In this document: one piece after another, positions 14,280 through 16,844 of the stretch
Layout: each line of letters opens with the position of its first letter
How positions within the stretch are numbered: position 1 is the first letter of the stretch
NCBI GenBank assembly: GCA_015066165.1
Contig: SVOX01000016.1
Location: 1-16,844 of the forward strand
Direction of reading: 5' to 3'
Source: Oscillospiraceae bacterium
GTDB taxonomy: Bacteria; Bacillota; Clostridia; Oscillospirales; Acutalibacteraceae
Length of the DNA: 16,844 bases
The notes under the pieces: model-generated
Database searches by the model: none
What the model saw: only the letters and a program-made list of their open reading frames with translations
Told to the model about the DNA's origin: nothing
Made by a program: the position numbers and the translations under genes

Positions 14280-15137
14280 ATGCTTCAAAACTTTAAGACA
14301 GACATTATCTATTACAACACTTCCACAGATTTTGAGTTGGAATTTAATTTGTGCGGTTGTTGCAGAATGCGTCTTTTAAACGATAAGTGCAATGATAAAA
14401 AAACACTTTTGCTTTCACTTTCAAGGGCCTTTTCAAGAAGCCGTGTAATTATTCTTACCGCTCCGCTTTTTGACGGTTCAAACATTATAAACACCGTTTC
14501 AACTGCCATTGGCACCACCGTTGAAACGTTAGACGCCGCCGCTTACAACATAAATTCCGATATTCCGATAGAAATTATAAAAGGTGCTACTCCGCTTGTT
14601 ACTGCTGACGGAATTTTTGGCGGTCTTATTATTGAAAGCGGTCCGCAAACACTTATTATCCTTACCGAAAATAAAGCAATTCGTAAAAATATTATGATCT
14701 CCTTAATTCATCCGTATATTGAAGAACTCGCAATGGGTGAAATCTCTAACCCAGAACCAGAAGAAACGGTTGAACCCGAAGAAACAGTCGAAGACCAAGA
14801 AACCGCCGAAGACGCTTTAATTATTGACTCTCCTGCCGAACCCGAAACCGAAGAAGACCTTGGTTATTATACCGAAGGCAGTAATCTTATCACCGAACAG
14901 GTTGAAGAAAATGACACAGCCGAAACAGATGACGGTTACTACAGCGACGAAGAATATTACATTGAAGAAACACAAGAAAGGCAAAACTCAAAATTCTATA
15001 TTGCATTAATCATAATTTCTTCAATTTTGCTTTTAACCATTGCAGTTTTGTGTTTTTGCATATTCTTTATTCCGGCACAAAACGCAATGACCCCCGCCGC
15101 TTATTTGAAAGATATTTTTGATACAATGTTTAAATAG
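14280..15137 (+). CDS. Membrane-anchored acidic protein with a degenerate CinA-N/MoaB-like region
   Basis: I do not recognise this 285-residue protein as a named family. Residues 1-153 form a soluble region. Within it, LLLSLSRAFSRSRVIILTAP (43-62) and KGATPLVTADGIFGGLIIES (101-120) followed by LIILTENKAIRKNIMISLIHPYIEELA (125-151) line up by eye with two conserved parts of the CinA N-terminal (MoaB-like) domain. There the sequences are 'A-L-S-R-A-D-V-V-I-x-T-G-G-L-G-P-T' and 'G-A-x-x-x-x-N-x-x-G-x-x-P-G ... L-P-G-P-P-x-E-M'. The GGLGPT and LPGPP motifs are replaced by APLFDG and LTENKA, so pterin-type catalysis is unlikely. An acidic linker follows (about 154-235, tandem EPEETV), then one membrane helix at about 239-266 and a short outer tail. 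GGAGG precedes the ATG. It directly follows pncC. Confidence 0.6.
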   Translation: MLQNFKTDIIYYNTSTDFELEFNLCGCCRMRLLNDKCNDKKTLLLSLSRAFSRSRVIILTAPLFDGSNIINTVSTAIGTTVETLDAAAYNINSDIPIEIIKGATPLVTADGIFGGLIIESGPQTLIILTENKAIRKNIMISLIHPYIEELAMGEISNPEPEETVEPEETVEDQETAEDALIIDSPAEPETEEDLGYYTEGSNLITEQVEENDTAETDDGYYSDEEYYIEETQERQNSKFYIALIIISSILLLTIAVLCFCIFFIPAQNAMTPAAYLKDIFDTMFK

Positions 15138-15144
15138 CAAAAAC

Positions 15145-15180
15145 AAAAGACAGCACAACAAAACGTTGTGCTGTCTTTTC
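15145..15180. terminator. Bidirectional terminator after the thiI-pncC operon
   Basis: A perfect 15-bp stem, AAAAGACAGCACAAC (15145-15159) with GTTGTGCTGTCTTTT (15165-15179), encloses an AAAAC loop. It has A/T tracts on both sides and lies between convergent genes ending at 15137 and 15194. Confidence 0.88.
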
Positions 15181-15193
15181 TCTTAATATGAAA

Positions 15194-15466
15194 TTATTTA
15201 CTGAGTTTTCTTTCAAGCCAAACAAAACCAATATCAAGTGCTTCAAACAAGGTGGATTTTGTGCTTTCTTTTTCTACACGGTCCTTGTCTTTAAGGGTTG
15301 TATCACTTTTAAGCAATTGAATATTTATTTTGTTAGGTTCGCCGTTTTCATCTTTTGAAAGAATAGTGAATTTAATTATATGGCTTTCGCTCATATCACC
15401 GTAATATATTTCATCTTTGCTTCTTACGAGCGGTTTACCTTTATATTCTAAAAATTTATCAGCCAT
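15194..15466 (-). CDS. Small hypothetical protein, second gene of a two-gene unit
   Basis: This 90-residue protein has no signal peptide or membrane helix. It begins FLEYKGKPLVRSKDEIYYGDMSESHIIKF and continues with a charged beta-strand-like middle (PNKINIQLLKSD). It ends in an amphipathic helix, STLFEALDIGFVWLERKLSK. The ATG at 15466 has AAGGAG upstream and lies three bases after the stop of the preceding gene. I believe short proteins of this kind, with the EYKGKPLVR opening and the ALDIG-WLER ending, recur in related Clostridia, but no function is known to me. It is probably a genuine gene because of its ribosome binding site and tight spacing. Confidence 0.75.
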   Translation of the reverse strand: MADKFLEYKGKPLVRSKDEIYYGDMSESHIIKFTILSKDENGEPNKINIQLLKSDTTLKDKDRVEKESTKSTLFEALDIGFVWLERKLSK

Positions 15467-15469
15467 TTT

Positions 15470-15733
15470 TTACTCCTTTTCGGGCACTTCGCCATAAAGA
15501 TTAAATCTAAAAAGCAAGGTTTCATCTTCGGGATTTTTGCAACGCAAGGTTGCTTCTGCAACTTCGGTACTTGCCAAAATTGTGCTAAGACCTATCATTT
15601 GGCAGAGTTTTGATTTAAGGTTTAAAACATCACCATCGGCAGTTTCAAGATAAACGTCACCCTTGCATTCGTCAACGGTCTTAATTAAATCATCAAAATC
15701 AACATTATGAAGTTTAATAAATCTATTATCCAT
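15470..15733 (-). CDS. Small hypothetical protein, first gene of a two-gene unit
   Basis: This 87-residue acidic soluble protein starts at ATG 15733 with a perfect AGGAGG (15746-15741) upstream and a strong promoter. The sequence reads FIKLHNVDFDDLIKTVDECKG, then DVYLETADGDVLNLKSKL, CQMIGLSTILASTEVAEATLRC and NPEDETLLFRFNLYGE. Alternating charged and hydrophobic residues suggest a compact alpha/beta fold. Similar small clostridial proteins sometimes carry the database label 'polyA polymerase'; nothing in this sequence supports nucleotidyltransferase activity. It is co-transcribed with the following 90-residue gene, so the two may act together. Confidence 0.78.
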   Translation of the reverse strand: MDNRFIKLHNVDFDDLIKTVDECKGDVYLETADGDVLNLKSKLCQMIGLSTILASTEVAEATLRCKNPEDETLLFRFNLYGEVPEKE

Positions 15734-15764
15734 ATAATAACCTCCTCTTTAAGTCTATTTCTAA

Positions 15765-15793
15765 AGTATAAACTATATATTAAAATATGTCAA
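15765..15793 (-). promoter_or_regulatory. Promoter of the two small hypothetical genes
   Basis: On the minus strand a consensus TTGACA (15793-15788) and TATACT (15770-15765) are separated by 17 bases. The -35 box lies three bases from the divergent -35 box of glyS. Confidence 0.8.
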
Positions 15794-15796
15794 GTA

Positions 15797-15825
15797 TTGA
15801 CTTTTTTGCTTTTTTTCATTATTAT
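15797..15825 (+). promoter_or_regulatory. Promoter of glyS
   Basis: TTGACT (15797-15802) and TATTAT (15820-15825) are separated by 17 bases. The leader to the start codon is only about 40 bases, with no room for a glycine T-box. Confidence 0.65.
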
Positions 15826-15872
15826 ATTATTTGTAGAAATTTGGCTTTAAGTCAATTAAAGGAGAAATTATT

Positions 15873-16844
15873 TTGGAAAATTCACAAAAACAAATGGAAA
15901 CTATCGTAGCACTCGCAAAAGGTCGCGGTTTTGTGTATGCCGGAAGTGAAATTTACGGCGGTCTTGCAAACAGCTGGGACTATGGCCCTTTGGGTGTTGA
16001 ACTTAAAAACAACATCAAAAAAGCATGGTGGAAAAAATTCGTTCAAGAATGTCCCTACAACGTAGGTCTTGACAGCGCTATTATTATGAACCCTGAAACA
16101 TGGGTGGCATCGGGTCACCTTGGCGGTTTTTCGGATCCGCTTATGGACTGTAAAAACTGTAAAACCCGCCACAGAGCCGATAAACTTATTGAAGATTACG
16201 TAGCACAAAACGGCCTTTCAGATAATCCTGCCGCTATGAGCGACAGCGAAATGGCTGAATATATAAAGGAACACGGTATTGCCTGTCCCGATTGCGGTTC
16301 TCACGATTTTACTGATATTCGCAAATTCAACCTTATGTTTAAAACTTTCCAAGGCGTTACCGAAGACAGCACTTCAACCCTTTATTTACGCCCTGAAACT
16401 GCGCAAGGTATATTTGTAAACTTTAAAAATATTGCCCGTACCACACGTAAAAAAGTACCTTTTGGTGTGGCGCAAATCGGTAAATCTTTCCGTAACGAAA
16501 TCACCCCCGGCAACTTCATTTTCCGTACCCGTGAGTTTGAACAAATGGAACTTGAATTTTTCTGCAAACCTGGTACCGACCTTGAATGGTTCGATTTTTG
16601 GAGAAGTTACTGCCGTGACTGGCTTTTAAATCTTGGTATGGACAAAGATAGTCTTCGTCTTCGTGACCACGACAAAGATGAACTTTGTTTCTACTCAAAA
16701 GCCACTACCGACTTTGAATTCTTATTCCCGTTTGGCTGGGGCGAACTTTGGGGCGTTGCCGACCGTACCGACTATGACCTAACCCAACACGCAAATCATT
16801 CGGGCGAAGGTATGGAATATTTCGACCCTGAAACAAACGAAAAA
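15873..16844 (+). CDS. glyS: Glycyl-tRNA synthetase (dimeric class II type), partial at the right edge
   Basis: The first 324 residues are present, open to the end of the window. The N-terminus ETIVALAKGRGFVYAGSEIYGG (9-30) and WDYGPLGVELK (35-45, motif 1 region) are those of the single-chain glycyl-tRNA synthetase found in Firmicutes, eukaryotes and archaea, not the alpha2-beta2 form. Two cysteine pairs, C93/C96 in CKNC and C138/C141 in CPDC, form the zinc-ribbon insertion. YLRPETAQGIF (171-181) and SFRNEITPGN (205-214, motif 2) are the catalytic hallmarks. It charges tRNA-Gly in the cytoplasm. The TTG at 15873 is chosen because AAAGGAG (15858-15864) is eight bases upstream; the next ATG, at 15894, is too far. 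Motif 3 and the anticodon-binding domain lie beyond the edge. Confidence 0.97.
   Translation, partial: MENSQKQMETIVALAKGRGFVYAGSEIYGGLANSWDYGPLGVELKNNIKKAWWKKFVQECPYNVGLDSAIIMNPETWVASGHLGGFSDPLMDCKNCKTRHRADKLIEDYVAQNGLSDNPAAMSDSEMAEYIKEHGIACPDCGSHDFTDIRKFNLMFKTFQGVTEDSTSTLYLRPETAQGIFVNFKNIARTTRKKVPFGVAQIGKSFRNEITPGNFIFRTREFEQMELEFFCKPGTDLEWFDFWRSYCRDWLLNLGMDKDSLRLRDHDKDELCFYSKATTDFEFLFPFGWGELWGVADRTDYDLTQHANHSGEGMEYFDPETNEK

Overview
The window looks like chromosomal DNA of a low-GC Gram-positive anaerobe of the Clostridia, most likely Oscillospirales/Ruminococcaceae-like. The signs are RNase M5, a ComEC-type protein, an ECF-type QueT, a dimeric-type glycyl-tRNA synthetase, strong AGGAGG-like ribosome binding sites, TTGACA/TATAAT promoters with 17-bp spacing, and frequent TTG start codons. 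No phage, plasmid or CRISPR module is visible. Most genes are housekeeping. The unusual material is in the tRNA-rich intergenic stretch at about 4200-4950 and in one odd membrane protein gene at 14280-15137.

Layout. (1) 1-3701, minus strand: a tightly overlapping operon comEC-like > holA > rnmV > WYL regulator, the last running off the left edge. (2) 3725-4240, plus strand: a promoter, a DUF2975-like membrane protein gene split by an apparent one-base deletion, and a terminator. (3) 4239-4755: tRNA-Gly(UCC) on minus and tRNA-Leu(UAA) on plus, transcribed divergently from two near-consensus promoters. A GC-rich structured block lies downstream of tRNA-Gly, and a 17-bp copy of the tRNA-Gly 3' end lies on its far side. 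(4) 4758-4930: an array of seven small hairpins with different stems joined by a constant 8-10-nt linker that switches to its reverse complement halfway. (5) 4949-5740: a YcxB-like membrane protein gene with its own promoter and terminator. (6) 5816-8972: promoter, queT, polyprenyl sugar-phosphotransferase and AI-2E-family transporter as one operon, ending at a perfect-palindrome terminator shared with the convergent operon. (7) 8970-11337, minus: AGCS sodium:amino-acid symporter followed by an M24B aminopeptidase. (8) 11400-15179, plus: cysteine desulfurase, thiI, pncC (stand-alone CinA C-terminal domain) and a membrane-anchored acidic protein whose N-terminal half resembles a degenerate CinA N-terminal domain. 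(9) 15194-15793, minus: two small hypothetical genes. (10) 15797-16844, plus: glyS, cut by the right edge.

How the genes work together. The desulfurase and ThiI form the usual sulfur-relay pair for 4-thiouridine in tRNA. The aminopeptidase releases N-terminal residues next to Xaa-Pro bonds in peptides, beside an amino-acid/Na+ symporter. HolA, RNase M5, ThiI, GlyRS and the two tRNAs are information-processing functions. The sugar transferase would start a polyprenyl-linked surface polysaccharide, but no other glycan genes are present. All functional calls rest on reading the sequence and on family knowledge; no database search was run.
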